64,000 nt of DNA, taken from positions 61,855,928 through 61,919,927 of the forward strand of contig OW121744.1 of the NCBI GenBank assembly GCA_933228675.1, written 5' to 3'. Under the pieces are notes generated by a model. It saw nothing but the letters and a program-made list of their open reading frames with translations. It did no database searches and was not told the DNA's origin. Positions 11,820 to 23,335 of this stretch are shown in pieces. How positions within the stretch are numbered: position 1 is the first letter of the stretch; each line of letters starts with the position of its first letter. The position numbers and the translations under genes were made by a program. Source of the stretch: Stomorhina lunata (Eukaryota > Arthropoda > Insecta > Diptera > Rhiniidae).

Positions 11820-12830
11820 TTCTTTTTTAAGGTCGGTCCTTAACTTGGCTGTACGACTTAGCACTATAGGAAGCCATTCGTAAAGTGGGCACTCCACCAT
11901 CCTGGATAAAATCATAAATATCCCTAACAGCATTGACTACTGCATATCCACCCCTCTCTTTGATAAATCCTTTACTGTGACTATCTCTTGAGACCCATTA
12001 TCCCTTGATGGCGACTGTTTGGGGCATCTTCATCCCACTATTAGGGAAGGAAATCTTTTTTAAGCTTGATGGCGACCGTTTGGGGCATCTTCATCCCACT
12101 ATTAGGGAAGGAAATCTTTTCTTAATCTTCCTCATCAGTGAAGTATCCTTCAATCTGAGATATCGTCCATATACAAAGCTGCCAAATGGTTAAGATACTA
12201 CAGAATATACGACAGGGATATTCGTTTCTGTATCGACAGACAACTGTTTTTACTCGCGAGTGCCGGGCATCTCTTAACAAGATGGCGAGACATTGCAATA
12301 TTGAACTTTTCTAGGTACCCGACAACAACATACCTGGTAACTCCACTGCTGACAGACTTGCTAAATCCGGTGCTCCCTGAGTCAGGATAACATTGATCAA
12401 TTAACGGACTTACCGCTATCCGCCTGCAAATCAGTAATTAGGGAACTTCTTTAGTGATCAGCGCAGAACACTTGGTTCTTTGAAACCACTTGTATAATAT
12501 ACTGGTAAACATGTCCCACCTATAACAATAAACGCTCAAAATGCTTGGTTTCTCTACCTCGCCTCATTGTATTTTTGGGCTGCATGTCAGAGAGCTTAAC
12601 CTTCAACACCATGACTACTGTCGTAGTTGTCACAACGTCGAAGAGGAGGAAACGGTAATTCATCTTTTCTGCCACTGACCTGCTCACAATATTGAGGCTA
12701 GTTTGAATAAGCCTCTTACAGATGGTATGGAATAATCCTTTTCCAGTCTATCCCTTGTATCACAAAGGGACTGTTTTTTGGACCCAAGTAACGCTAACTT
12801 AACATCAGCTGCCTGCCTTACCTAACCGAA
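11820..12830 (+). pseudogene. RNase H-bearing LINE, 3' fragment
   Basis: Around 12275-12375 one frame reads MARHCNIELF, a stop, then VPDNNIPGNSTADRLAKSG. This matches the WVPGHxxIxGNExADxLAxxG signature of the RNase H domain of I/LOA-group LINEs, with Trp replaced by a stop. Downstream (about 12560-12690) a frame gives a C-terminal zinc-knuckle-like region with HDYCRSCHN, EEEETVIHLFCH. The 3' end CTGCCTTACCTAACC lies near 12820. Stops and frame changes make it dead. The stretch 11850-12200 upstream is probably the degraded reverse transcriptase/RNase H junction, but no clear motif was seen there. A related 3' end lies at 61430-61735. Confidence 0.75.
12004..12120 (+). repeat. 61-bp tandem duplication inside the LINE remnant
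   Basis: CTTGATGGCGACTGTTTGGG and what follows, through GGAAATCTTTT, occurs at 12004-12060 and again at 12065-12120 with only one or two differences. This is a local, fairly recent duplication. Confidence 0.9.
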
Positions 12831-13199
12831 AGTCGATTTTAAAACTCACTTTTTAAGTTTTAAAAATTTTTTTTAAACAAATATTGAAATTTTTAACATT
12901 TTTTCAGCGGCATGTTGAAGTAGACGGATGTTAAATTAAAAAAATGCCGAGGTTGATAAGGAACTTAGTTTTTTGGTCTTTAACCAATTGATTGTGTTTT
13001 GTATTTTGAAGATGCTTTTACAATCATTATGCATGTGTTCCTGATCCTAGTGATCTAGGCAAATATGGTCCGTCCAAAATTGCAAAATACCCAATTTTTT
13101 TACTTTGATTGCAAAAACTTAATTAATTAGAATAAATAAATTCCAAAGTAAGACATGATTTACAATACGCTATTGGCACTCTAATATACATGTTTCGTC

Positions 13200-13822
13200 A
13201 TTGGAAATATGTGGTTGGTGGATGTTAAGGAGACCTCTGTAGTTTCCTACAAAGATTTCGAGCTAACCAGATTTTTATGTGATAGAACCACCATTTTTGT
13301 TCTTGGTCAAAAAAATGCTTTGCTTCGTAATTGTATTGTAGATCAGTACAGATTTTGGTGCATATTTGTTCCCGACGCCAAATGGGTCTTTAGAGTATTT
13401 TTTATATTTCTGAAAAAAGTTTCGAGTGAAGAAGAACTTCAGAGTCCAATTCATGGGTTTTTGCGATGGAAACAGCAAGGAATTGCACTTTCCAGGTGAA
13501 AAATAATTTTTTCTTGACAAATGCGGTTATTATATTAATTATACCCTGGCATCTCTACATAGTAGCTATGACTTTATTTGATTTCTCCCAACTTTTGCCT
13601 TCTTTATCGCCGATTCACCTCGAGAAATACACTGTTTGGTCTCCGGTGTGTTATAAACCCATCTTTCGTCCACGGATTTTAATATCGCCAGACATTCTTG
13701 CGAAATTGTTAAAAGGTTGCGTTTGTGCTCAAATACGAGAGCCATCTCGAGACCTCAACTGGGCGTCTAGACGCTTAGTATCTTCTGTGCTGGTACGGCC
13801 ATATCGTAATTCTGAGATATAA
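13200..13822 (-). pseudogene. Degenerate mariner transposase
   Basis: On the minus strand, pieces appear in mariner order. GRTSTEDTKRL (about 13800-13765) resembles the end of the DNA-binding region. LTISQECLAILKS then VDERWVYNTPETKQ (about 13705-13620) is the block around the catalytic aspartate, normally DETWxHHYTPETKQ. SRGESAIKKAKVG follows. Then AVSIAKTHELDSEVLLH (about 13475-13425) matches the region around AVAxAKxHELxxELLPHPPYSPD. Frames shift several times, the HQDNAPxH block is missing, and about 60 residues between the first two blocks are deleted. Mariners use a D,D34D active site for TA-targeted transposition. This copy is long dead. Plus-strand frames at 13209-13499 and 13466-13822 are shadows of it. 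Confidence 0.72.
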
Positions 13823-14340
13823 ATGACGCAGCTTGTTATAAATTAAATTCCGATTTATAGGCTAGAAATTCAAAAAGTCACGGACTTTGCTAGGTATGTC
13901 TTATGCCTAATTCCAATTTATGTCAATGGCTAAAGTTGTATTCTTTTGAAATTTAAAATTTCTCAATTTTTGAGGGTTACCCTAATATGTTTGTATTTGG
14001 GTACATAAACATACCTCGTACATGTGTTGTTTGGTACGTGAATTGTTCAGCTATTATTGTTCAAAATGTGTAAATACAAACAATAATAAATATCTTTTTT
14101 TTTTGTTAATGTGGCAACAAATATATAAAACAGTAAAAATGACTGAATGACTGACACGATTGAATAAATGACTGAATGTATGACACACATAGAATGAAAT
14201 AAAAAAACAATACATATATATAGTCATCAATATATATTATTGTGCATACATACATATATATATATACATAACACAAACATACTATTTATATACATACAAA
14301 CATACTTAAATTGTTGTCTGATAAACATACATATGTACAT
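13823..14340. other. AT-rich stretch with TA/CA microsatellites
   Basis: No gene. Simple repeats of TA, TACA and TGAC(TGAA) type lie at about 14140-14340. Confidence 0.5.
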
Positions 14341-14820
14341 TAGGGTGCAACTTATTTTAATTCAAAAAATTATTTTTGAAACCGGTCTGAAAAAAAAATA
14401 TTATTTTCTAATTTGAAAAAAACTAAGTAAATTTGGTTATATTTTAACAAAACTCAACTATTTAGTACTTACAGGTCATAGAATTGTAAATCATGTCTTA
14501 CTATGAAGTTTATTTATCCTTAAGTAAATTTTTTGGCTGCATATTCTTAGGCGTGTCGTCAAGGTCAAATAAATAAAAAAATAACTCCGAAACTACTTGG
14601 GGAATTTTAAATTTTAATGACATAAATTAAAGCTTCTTTAGTTCTCTTTTATATTTCATTAAATTTTTTAAATAATTTAATTCGTAGTAGTTAAAATTTA
14701 GGTAAAACCGAAAATACTACCATTGGAAAAAATTGAACAGCCTGTTTTTGTGTTACGTAGAACATTTCTAGGACGAGTGACGGTTCAATTTTGCACTTTC
14801 GTAAAATAAGGAGCACTTTA
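14341..14820. mobile_element. MITE, TA-GGGTGCA family, complete
   Basis: The left end is TA-GGGTGCAACTTATTTTA. The right end, in reverse complement, is TA-AAGTGCTCCTTATTTTAC, giving an imperfect terminal inverted repeat of about 18 bp around 480 bp. TA bases at both tips fit a Tc1/mariner-type target duplication. The right 100 bases match the MITE end at 4087. It is non-coding. Confidence 0.65.
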
Positions 14821-15471
14821 ATGTTGATATAATGTATGTCATACATACTTAAAAAACAAATTTTAAAATAATAACAATAGCAGCAACAACAAAGAAAAAA
14901 GCAATAAAGGTGTGTTGGTATCAAATACACAAATACAAATTAGAGTATCCCAGTATTATAATTTTCTTTAGCTTTTAATAGAACATAGAACAAATTTCAC
15001 AAAATTAAATAGTTTTCGAAATATAACTTAAAAACGAAAAATACTAAAAAAATAGCACACAAATTTTGTTTCACTTTAATAGCACACCTTCAAATAAATC
15101 TGGATTAAATGAATTTTTGGTAAAGTTTTTAATTTTTTATAAAAATTTAAAAAGGATTTCTAGAAATAGGTTCATCCTCCCTTGTTCAGAACAACCTCGT
15201 ATATCCTTTAAGGAATTGACTGGTACAAATGTTTTAAAATAATGTCAAAAATTTAAGTCCGCGGTCAATTTGAACTGCAAATGCATACTGAAGTAAAAAC
15301 GCCATATTTATTTTTTAAAAAGATATAGGGGGCTGAATTACAATGTGTACGGTGGGCTATTCTAGCAGTGTAAAATAAAACAATACAATTTTGTGTATTT
15401 TGCATGGAAGGGTTCCTTACCCTTGTTAACAAAGTTGAACTTTTTGTGTTACATTTTATCACCACTATATT
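14821..15471. other. AT-rich intergenic stretch
   Basis: No gene or recognised repeat. Confidence 0.45.
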
Positions 15472-16342
15472 TTTATACCTACCATCAAAAAGAATGAGGG
15501 GTATATTAGGATTGTCATTTCGTTTGTTATTTTCTTAATATTGGCTCAAAAGCCAAAAGGCATATATATTCTGAATCCTTATGTCTGTTAAAAGCATGAT
15601 AACGCCTAAACGAAAGGATCTAGGTCATTGAAATAAAATATTCTTCATTTCTGGGAAAATTTTGGTATTAAAATTGGCCATATCTTTTGTATAGCCTCAC
15701 CAATGCTAATTGCTTATTTGCTAATAAATGTATAATGCACCAGGCAGCATATAAAGTTTCATCGAAATCGGTTCTCATTCAGCCACAGTTCCCATACAAA
15801 ACACTTATGGAAACAGCCTAAAGTATACCTAAAATACACTTAAATGTCAAAAAATTATAAACTGTAATAGCTGTGGCCTCTAAACTTACAGAATTTCATC
15901 ACAATCGCTCACCATTTGACCATACCTCCCATATAAAAGAATTACGGAAACACAAAATACCAAAATAGGGGGTTTCTGTCAGTCAAATTAAAGCGTAACT
16001 AAAAGAGCTAGAGAAACAAAATTTGGCAAAAGTATTTTCGATATGTTGAGAAAGTTGTGTATTGAGAATGGGTTAAATAGGTTCAACCGAATTTAGTCCA
16101 AAGATTTTACCAAGAATACCAACTAGCGTAATATCTTTTTTTCGAATTTGGTCCACATTTTGAATTTTCCGCACCTTCGTAGAGCAACCTAAATGAAGAT
16201 ACGGTAAAGATTCCGAGTGGGATTCTAGGTCAGGGCTAACGTGAGAGGGAGTTATCTTGTAGCCACGACGTATTTGGTCTAAGGGTCTAAGATAATTGTA
16301 CTTGGTAAAGTGCGAAACTGTAGCGTCTGTTCAACATGTTAG

Positions 16343-17189
16343 TTGCGACTGCAAGTGAACTACTTCAAGGAGGTGCCTAATCTATGCAAGAACATCCTGA
16401 TGAATGAAACCGCGCTATACAAAACGGGGAAATTAGAACAACTAAGGTTAAAAATGGTGCAAGAAGCGAGATGGACAGGTCACGGGGAGATACGGAATGA
16501 AAATACTGTGTTTCTTTATTCCGGCCGCACTGAATTCGATAAGCATAGTGGGCTTGTGGGATTTCTAATATCGAAAAAAATAACTAAGTTTATAATAGCA
16601 TGGTATCCTATCAGTGAGAGGCTCATGACAATAAAAATCAAAACTAATGCTCGCAATTTGATGTCTAGCTCCGACTGAAATCCAATCTGAAAATGATTAA
16701 GATGAATTTTATGATGTACTAAGCAGGTGGATTAACAGTAATGTACATAACTGTGATATTACTATGATACTTGCTGACTTTAACGCCAAGGTAGGTTCAA
16801 ATAATACCGGTTTGGAACGTCATATTGGTAAACACGGTGTCGGAGTGAGGAACGATGATGGAGAAAAGCTGATCGTGCTATGCAGCGAAAAGGAGCTTGT
16901 TGTGGGTGGCATTATTTTCCTTTATAAATTACAGCATAAAATAACCTGGATAAACTCTAAGTGGCGATCATCTCTACTTGATGTACGCTTGAGGAGCTGG
17001 GAAAATATAAATGTGCAGATAGTAATGTGTAAAATTCGACTAAAGGCTCTAAGGTTTCTTACGGCGAAAGCAGATAGATGTAGGGAAACTGGAATTAGAA
17101 AGCCATCGGAATGCCTTTATTACTTCCATACGGAAACGACTTCCAGATATAATAAACAACATTGGTGCCTGTATTCATGGATTTTATAG
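16343..17189 (+). pseudogene. RTE endonuclease domain, broken
   Basis: A first frame (16343-16678) contains EARWTGHGE, the RTE version of the apurinic-endonuclease-like SExRWTGxGE motif with the metal-binding Glu. A second frame (16764-17189) contains ILADFNAKVGSNNTGLERHI, equivalent to the conserved GDFNAKVG block with catalytic Asp and Asn. In active RTE elements this domain nicks target DNA for target-primed reverse transcription. Stops and a frame change between 16678 and 16764 break it, and the downstream SDH region is unrecognisable. Confidence 0.82.
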
Positions 17190-17518
17190 GTGTGCCCCAA
17201 TAACGTATAATGAAGAAAATTTGGATAACGCAGGCGACATGGGACTTAGTAGAACAACGTAGAACCTTAAGAAGTCCTCAGTGCAACATATCGTGATCTA
17301 TCCAATAAAAATAAAGAATTCTGCAAGAAGGAAAGAGCCAAGCTGAAGGCGATATGAACCCCTTATATAATATATCAAGGGCGTTGTGTCACAAACCTAC
17401 TTACACTAACAGTCACATCTTGATCAGTAGTGGCACACTCCTTTCAACTCCGAATGAACAACTAATACGCTGGATGTAACACTTCAAGTCAACACTTAAC
17501 AGCCCTATCGGATTAACA

Positions 17519-18340
17519 TCACTGGCTGAAGTGCATAATGAAACCAACCATGACAGTATATTCAATGAAATTTCTGACAGTCCGCCAACAAAACAAGAAG
17601 TGAAGAACGCTATTAAAAGCTTTAAACGCAACAAGGCTCAACCTCCAACCTCCTTGAATGAAGGTATAAAAGTCAAAATACCAAAAAAGGGTGACCTCAA
17701 AGACTGCAACAACTCCAGGGGTATAACACTTTTCCCAATACCGAGCAAAATACAAAGTCGTGTAAACAGAATATCAGACGTAGTTTCCTCTACATTCCGC
17801 GAAAATCAGTTTGGGTTCAGAGAAAACCGTTCTTGTGTTGATTTAATCAACACAGTAAGAATAGTATTAGAGCAATGTAATGAATTCCGCACTCCCATTT
17901 ATCTAGTGTTTATCGACTTTATGATGGCCTTCGACAGCGTCAATAGAAGCTATCTATGAAGAATTTAAGAAAATCGTAACATGCCAACGAAAATTGTCAA
18001 CCTGATCCGGGCAATGCACGTTGATTTTAAATGTCGAGTCCTACACAAGGGTAAATTATCAGATCCGTTCGATGTTACTACTGGAGTAAGGCAAGGATGT
18101 ATCTTATCACCAATACTGGTATCTCTAAATGGTATCTCTAAATGGTAGACACGGTATCCAATGGACAACACCCTTTAAACAACTTGAGGAGGATATTAAA
18201 TCGCGTATTAATAAGGCAAAGTCTGCATTCGTCGTATGGGTGCACCTGCTAGAACATGGAGAAGTTCAATTGATGCGGAGTTACAAGCAACAAACTATTC
18301 ATCGAATGATGTATGCCTAACATTTCGCAATAGAGTTCGA
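17519..18340 (+). pseudogene. RTE reverse transcriptase domain, catalytic motif deleted
   Basis: Frame 17531-17959 shows VKIPKKGDLKDCNNSRGITL, then QFGFRENRSCVDLINTV, then the palm motif YLVFIDFMMAFDSVNRSYL with the first catalytic Asp. A stop follows SYL. Next, with frame changes, come DFKCRVLHKGKL and TTGVRQGCILSPIL (motif B) to about 18120. The block with the YADD active-site motif, present in the copies at 27462-27758 and 29989-30315, is deleted; sequence jumps at about 18180 to the SRINKAKSAF region and then to the C-terminal tail ending near 18320. It cannot encode an active enzyme. Confidence 0.88.
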
Positions 18341-18437
18341 TATACAAGGATGGTTGAGGCCCTATGCTCCACTGGGAGTCAAGGATAACAGAAGAATATA
18401 TAAGATTCGGTGCAGTCGAAAATAACACTTGTTAATA

Positions 18438-19467
18438 TATAAAAAATCGAGTTTTTTTTTACTAATCGAAAATTCGTTTAAAATATACATTTAAATTTGA
18501 TTACTCCTGTAAACTAGCTTTTAAGTTGAAAACTACTGAATAATTTTACCCACCATAACAAACTCTGTTTCCGAGTTCTGGGACACCCTTACATATGCAT
18601 GACAACAACTATAATAAAACTCTTAAAAAACGAGTGTAAAATAATAACAACTCGATAAAAAAAAGTATTTAGTAATGGCGTCTGCACAAACAATATAAAA
18701 AAAAACAAACAAATATAAACTTGTTTACACACGTACATAAGTACATACATATGTATCTATGAATGGTTTTGCTAACATAAATATTTACATATGTATAGTC
18801 GTCTAAAAAGCAAAAGGACATAACTGACATAAATTTTAAATTGACTGATTATGATATCAAATGGCAGCCTAATTTTATACAACCTTTTTAGTTTTCGGGT
18901 TGGACAGTTAGAAAATTGTAGTTAAGACCTTTTCAAATTAAGGTGAAGATTAATGTATGTTTGTGTGTGTGTTTTAAATTATACACATAACAAAAGGCTA
19001 TGTATTGTAACACATTATCAGCTGTTAAAAATTATTTTACATATGTACACATACATACTTACATTTATAATACAAACAAACATTTAGGGTTTACTTTAAT
19101 TCGTGTTCACACATTTGAAAGTTATAAAAGTTTTGTACAATAAAATACTTTGGGCATGTGGAATTGTACTTTTTTTGTTTAAGATAAATAAAATAAAAAT
19201 AATAAATAAATAAAAAGAAAGAATATTTTACGAATACCTATTAAGATTGTGTGTTTTTTTTTATTACTGTACAATAACTTTAATATTAATTTAGAAATAA
19301 AATTTTTAACTTTAACCAAAATAAAAAACTTAATTTAAATGAAAATTTGACAACTTTTTATAAACACCATTAAAAAGGTTATATAAGATTGTCATTACGT
19401 TTGTTATTTCTAAAAAACGAATTAAATATTATTAAAATAAGTACTTTTTTTCATATTAGAATATTAG
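18438..19467. other. AT-rich intergenic stretch
   Basis: No gene. A GTGTGTGTG tract at about 18960 and several TACATA tracts are the only structure noticed. Confidence 0.45.
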
Positions 19468-19953
19468 TACCTGGTTGACCGAGCCTTGCTCGGAGGTTTA
19501 GGAAAAGCATTTTGAGGCAAATTTTAAAGTTTTCAAATATTTTATTGTACAAAGTAATAGCCAAATAAATTAATTTATAGGAAAGACATAGCACACAAAT
19601 ATCTAATTAATTTTGAATCATTTTATTAATTTTGTCCGATCAACACATGATCAAATGTTTTGAAAATTGGTCATAAATACTTTCTTATTTAGAAACTCTC
19701 AACAACTCGCAACAACTTTGCTAAAGATCACAGCACAATCAAATGTGCAGATTAGAATTTAATTCACTTTGAGTAATTTTCAGTGGCGCCACCTGTTGGA
19801 AAATAGTCATGCCAACTTAAAAACCTTTGCTGGCTCATGCGCAACAACTTTGCTTAAGAGCATAACATGAGCAAATGCATAGTTTACTATTCTATAAAGC
19901 ACATACAGACAGACAAACATTCATCTTATCTTATTATATTCTTAAACGAGCAA

Positions 19954-19956
<3 letters not shown>
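19468..19956 (-). mobile_element. Helitron-like element, minus-strand partial copy
   Basis: The tip GTACCTGGTTGACCGAGC contains a perfect hairpin CCGAGC-CTT-GCTCGG at 19479-19493, the mirror of the 3' end at 21350-21376 and 40025-40051. Two of the 131-bp internal repeats are present (around 19690 and 19840, read on the minus strand), followed by GACAGACAAACATTCAT and TGCTCGTTTAAGAATATA read on the minus strand, up to the TA tract. Assignment as Helitron-like rests on the terminal hairpin and internal tandem repeats. No Rep/helicase gene is present. Confidence 0.5.

Positions 19957-19995
<39 letters not shown>
19957..19995. repeat. (TA)n microsatellite
   Basis: An uninterrupted TA run of nearly 40 bp separates two head-to-head Helitron-like copies. 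The same junction occurs at 24220-24259 and 38512-38560, so the tract belongs to the element rather than arising by chance at each site. Confidence 0.9.
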
Positions 19996-20000
<5 letters not shown>

Positions 20001-21376
20001 GCTATCTCGAAAACGGCTCTAACGGGTAAAAAGGGGAAAAAATCGAAAACGCTATGTCTCCTAAAGCAATAGGTATAGAAACAAAATTAAAATTACGTTT
20101 TAAACAGCTTTGAAAATAAGCGGACAGGTGTTTGGTACTTTTTTGAAACTATGTCCGATAGGGGGTAAAAAAGGGTGAAAATAGTTTTTTTGGCACCTTT
20201 TTAACCCACTCTTATATTTTAAACTAAAGAATATAGAAAGAAACTTGGTACTGCAATCAATAGATGTAAAAAAAACATGAAACACGTATTTGGTACTTCT
20301 TTGATTTTGGAGCCAAAATGGGTAAAAAAGGGATAAAATGATAACTTAACATCTCCAAAGTAATATGAATAGGAACATTATACATTATGTTAAATGCGTT
20401 TAAAAAAATGTACCGAATTCAATTGGCACCAAAAAAGTACCAAATATACATATGGAACTTTTAGAATTTAGGGAATAAAAAGGGGGAAAAATTAGTATTA
20501 TTTTAAACAAATGAATGTTTGTCTGTATGTATGTTCTTTATAGAATAGTAAACTGTGAATTTGATTGTGTTATGCTCTTTAGCGAAGATGTTGCGGATAA
20601 GATGGCGAAGGCTTTAAAGTTGATAAGACTAATTTCCGACAGATGGCGCCACTGAAAATGACTAAAAATTAATTAAATCGTAAACTGTACATTTGATCAT
20701 GCTATGATCTTTAGCAAAGTTGTAGCGCATGAGCCGACGAAGGCTTTTTAGTTGGTATGAATAATTTCCGACAGGTGGCGCTACAGAAACTTACTCAAAG
20801 TCAATTTAATCGTAATCTGTACATTTAGTCATGCTACAATCTTTAGCAAAGTTGTTGCACATGAGCCGACGAAGGTTTCTTAGTTGGTATGAAGAATTTC
20901 GACAGGTGGCGCTACTGAAATTTACTCAAAGTCAATTTAATCGTATGCTGTACATTTAATCATGCTATAATCTTCAGCAAAGTTGTTACGGATAAGCCGA
21001 AGAAGGTTTATGAATTGGAATAAGCAAAGTCCGACAGGTGGCGCCACAGAAAACTACTCAAAATGAATTAAATCGTAAACTGTGCATTTGATCAGACTAT
21101 AATCTTTAGCAAAGTTGTTGCGCATGAGTCGACAGAGGTTTCTGTTGATATGAATAATTTCCAAAATTATTCAAAATGAGTTAAACTGTAAACTATGCAA
21201 ACTATGTGTTGGTCGGACAAAATAAATCAAATAATTTAAAATTAACTGAATATTTCTACAATGTCTTTCCTCTAAATTTATTTTAGCACTTTATAATATA
21301 AAATATATAAAAACTTTAAAATTTTCCTCAAAATGCTTATCATAAAGCTCCGAGCAAGGCTCGGTCTACCAGGTAC
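19996..21376 (+). mobile_element. Helitron-like element, plus-strand copy with tandem repeats
   Basis: It starts GAATGGCTATCTCGAAAACG directly after (TA)n. Next come about 145-bp monomers of the type TTTGGTACTTTTTT...GGGTAAAAAAGGG (20040-20510), then GAATGTTTGTCTGTATGTAT, then five 131-bp tandem units (landmark CTTTAGCAAAGTTGTTG at about 20578, 20709, 20838, 20972 and 21104). The 3' end carries a hairpin CCGAGC-AAG-GCTCGG at 21350-21364 and GGTCTACCAGGTAC. It is non-coding. The closest relative is 38561-40051. Confidence 0.6.
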
Positions 21377-21962
21377 TTTGTTATAACATTACCAATTTGT
21401 TCCAATGTTTATCCCCTAATCTTAAAAAAGTTCAATATGCATATTTGGTACTTCTTTGGTACCTATTGAATTCCATACATTTTATAAAAACGCAGTTAAT
21501 ATATTGTTCCTATTCATATTACTTTATGAGATTTTAAGTTATCATTTTATCCCTTTTTTACCCATTTGGCCAGCGACATCAAAAAAGTACCAAATACGTG
21601 TTCAGTATTTTTTACACATTTATTGATTCTAGTACAAAGTTCCTTTCTTTATTTTTTGGTTCAAAAGATAAGTGCGGATTAAAAATAGTACCAAAAAACT
21701 ACTTTCACCACTTTTTACCCCCTAGCAGGCATAGTTTCAAAAAAGAACCAAACACTTGTCCACTTACTTTTATAGTTGTTCAAAACGTAATTTTAATTTT
21801 GTTTCTATATCTATTACTTTAGGAGATTTAACGTTTTAAATTTTTTCCACTTTTTACCCGTTTTTGCTCCCTTAGAGGTAAAGTATCCAAAAGTCGCTTC
21901 TTACTCGACCTATACATACCTATACAGCCGTTTTCGAGATTGCCAATCTATATATATATATA
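21377..21962 (-). mobile_element. Helitron-like element, minus-strand 5' fragment
   Basis: This stretch mirrors 19996-20510: the same 145-bp monomers in reverse order, ending CAGCCGTTTTCGAGATTGCC just before a short (TA)n. The 131-bp repeats and the hairpin end are absent. Together with the previous copy it forms a tail-to-head inverted structure that could fold back. Confidence 0.6.
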
Positions 21963-22194
21963 CATACAATTAATGCTCGTTTAAGAATATAAAATACATT
22001 TTTCTCAAGTCGGTTTCAAACATTTTTTGATTTTTTTATATTTTGTTTACCAAATTATAAATTATTGTTCCAGTTTCATAAAACTTACAAATAAGAGAAT
22101 AAAATCCAGAAAAATCGTGTCGATATCTTGAATTGCTTCGCCGTAGCAATGATTTAAAATCTTAGAATTTCGCGTAAATCTCATTTTTCGGTCA
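21963..22194. other. Short non-coding stretch
   Basis: AT-rich, with the segment AATGCTCGTTTAAGAATATA at the left, which also belongs to the Helitron-like family. Confidence 0.4.
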
Positions 22195-23202
22195 TAATTT
22201 GAGTATGATGTAGTTCTTTAGAGAAGAGTCTAGATATTAAGGATCAATAATTGTTTCAACGAAAGAAATACAAAACCTTGGTATTAGTCAGCAAAAGAAA
22301 ATAACTTAATCTCGTATATAGTTTAAGAATATCAGGAAATCAAAGCTCTACAAAATTAATTGTTTTTGTTTTTCTTTGGAAAAAAACTAAATTGGCTCGG
22401 TTTGGTCGGTAACCACGTGAAAGGCAAAAAAGACAAAGTTCAAAATTTTCTGAAAAAATCACTTGAATTGTTACGCATAATTTAAGAAAAAAAGTGTTGC
22501 AGTCGTTTAGGCTTAACTTTTAAATCAGTTATGTCCAAGGCAGGTTTTTTTTTCAACAAATATACATGTGCCGAATTTCATCAAATTCTAAGCTAATTTC
22601 GATTAATTTTTTTTGAAAATTCCTGCTTATATGTTGAGAAAAAAAAGTGAAGAATTAATAGACGTGTGCCGACTTATTTTTGCCCAAATTCTGTTGAGAA
22701 TTGCGGCTTATACATTGAAAAAAAAAAATGGTGAAAAATGGGGGTCCAGACAAATACCCCAAGGAGTCGACTTATTTCAACCAAAATTAGTGGAACTCTT
22801 TTTGAATTAATTAATAGACGTATGTTAAATTTAATCAAATACTGTTTAAAATTGCGACTTGTACATTGAAAAGAAATACAGTTGAAAAAATGGGGGTCCA
22901 AGGCAGGTGCCCCAACGAGAAATATTTTTAATTTTTTATCTATATAAAACTGAAGAAGTATACAAAATTTCATCGTTGTAGAATCACTCCTTCTCATTTT
23001 GTACTTCGATGTATGAAGAAATACCACTGTGCGCCGTTGGAGGATACTTCGGTAAGCGCAAATGTAGTAAGAAATACCTGTGGGATTAAATTGGCATTAA
23101 GGTAACTAGAAGTTCTTGTATGATCTGCATACAATAAAAATTGTTAGGACAAAATTTGGATCTTCTTCTTTTTGCACTTAGATGTATGAGGGAATACCAT
23201 TG
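22195..23202 (+). mobile_element. Non-autonomous Transib-like element (N family), left end missing
   Basis: It aligns with 25930-26950 and with the left part and tail of 35276-38299. Landmarks are GATGTAGTTCTTTAGAGAAG, TTGGCTCGGTTT, ACCACGTGAAAGGC and two copies of the 154-bp monomer (ATGGGGGTCCA...ACCAAAATTAG). A heptamer CACTGTG lies at 23025-23031 followed by CGCCG. A second, similar end GATGTATGAGGGAATACCAT lies at 23186-23202. No coding capacity is seen. The CACTGTG heptamer and CGNCG-type flank are what place it with Transib. Confidence 0.6.
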
Positions 23203-23335
23203 TACACAGTCGATGTAAAAAAATTACATCGTCGAATAATATAAAAAGCTTTATCTCTCCTTTTTATAACCTATCACCTCTCTGATATCTCCTTTCTTAA
23301 GAAAGAAGCCGAATTCGTTTAGACAATTGTATATG

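Larger units (their letters stand above)
16183..18393 (+). mobile_element. RTE-clade LINE copy 1, internally deleted
   Basis: The copy runs from the 5' untranslated region (about 16183-16340, matching 29150-29400 inverted) through endonuclease and reverse transcriptase pieces to the 3' end GAGTCAAGGATAACAGAAGAA at about 18372-18393. It interrupts a family P repeat just before that repeat's 3' hairpin, so the insertion is later than P. Its 3' end with GAAGAA runs agrees with the other two copies, which end in CTTCTT on the opposite strand. Confidence 0.85.
15472..18437 (+). mobile_element. Family P repeat, split by an RTE copy
   Basis: The left end reads TATACCTACCATCAAAAAGA and is followed by the fly-repeat signature GATTGTCATTTCGTTTGTTA. 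The body matches 47521-48340 and 58562-58980. The right end, after the RTE insertion, is 18394-18437 with a short hairpin TTCGGTGCAGTCGAA and then CACTTGTT. Intact right ends are seen at 51411-51462 and 61870-61922. The terminal GATGGTGGGTATA, a hairpin and ACTTGTT are common to all. The element class is not established. Unsplit length is about 760 bp. Confidence 0.65.

Noticed and set aside
22674..23027. A 117-codon minus-strand frame
   Set aside because: It lies in the non-coding interior of an N-family Transib-like element and covers its monomer repeats.
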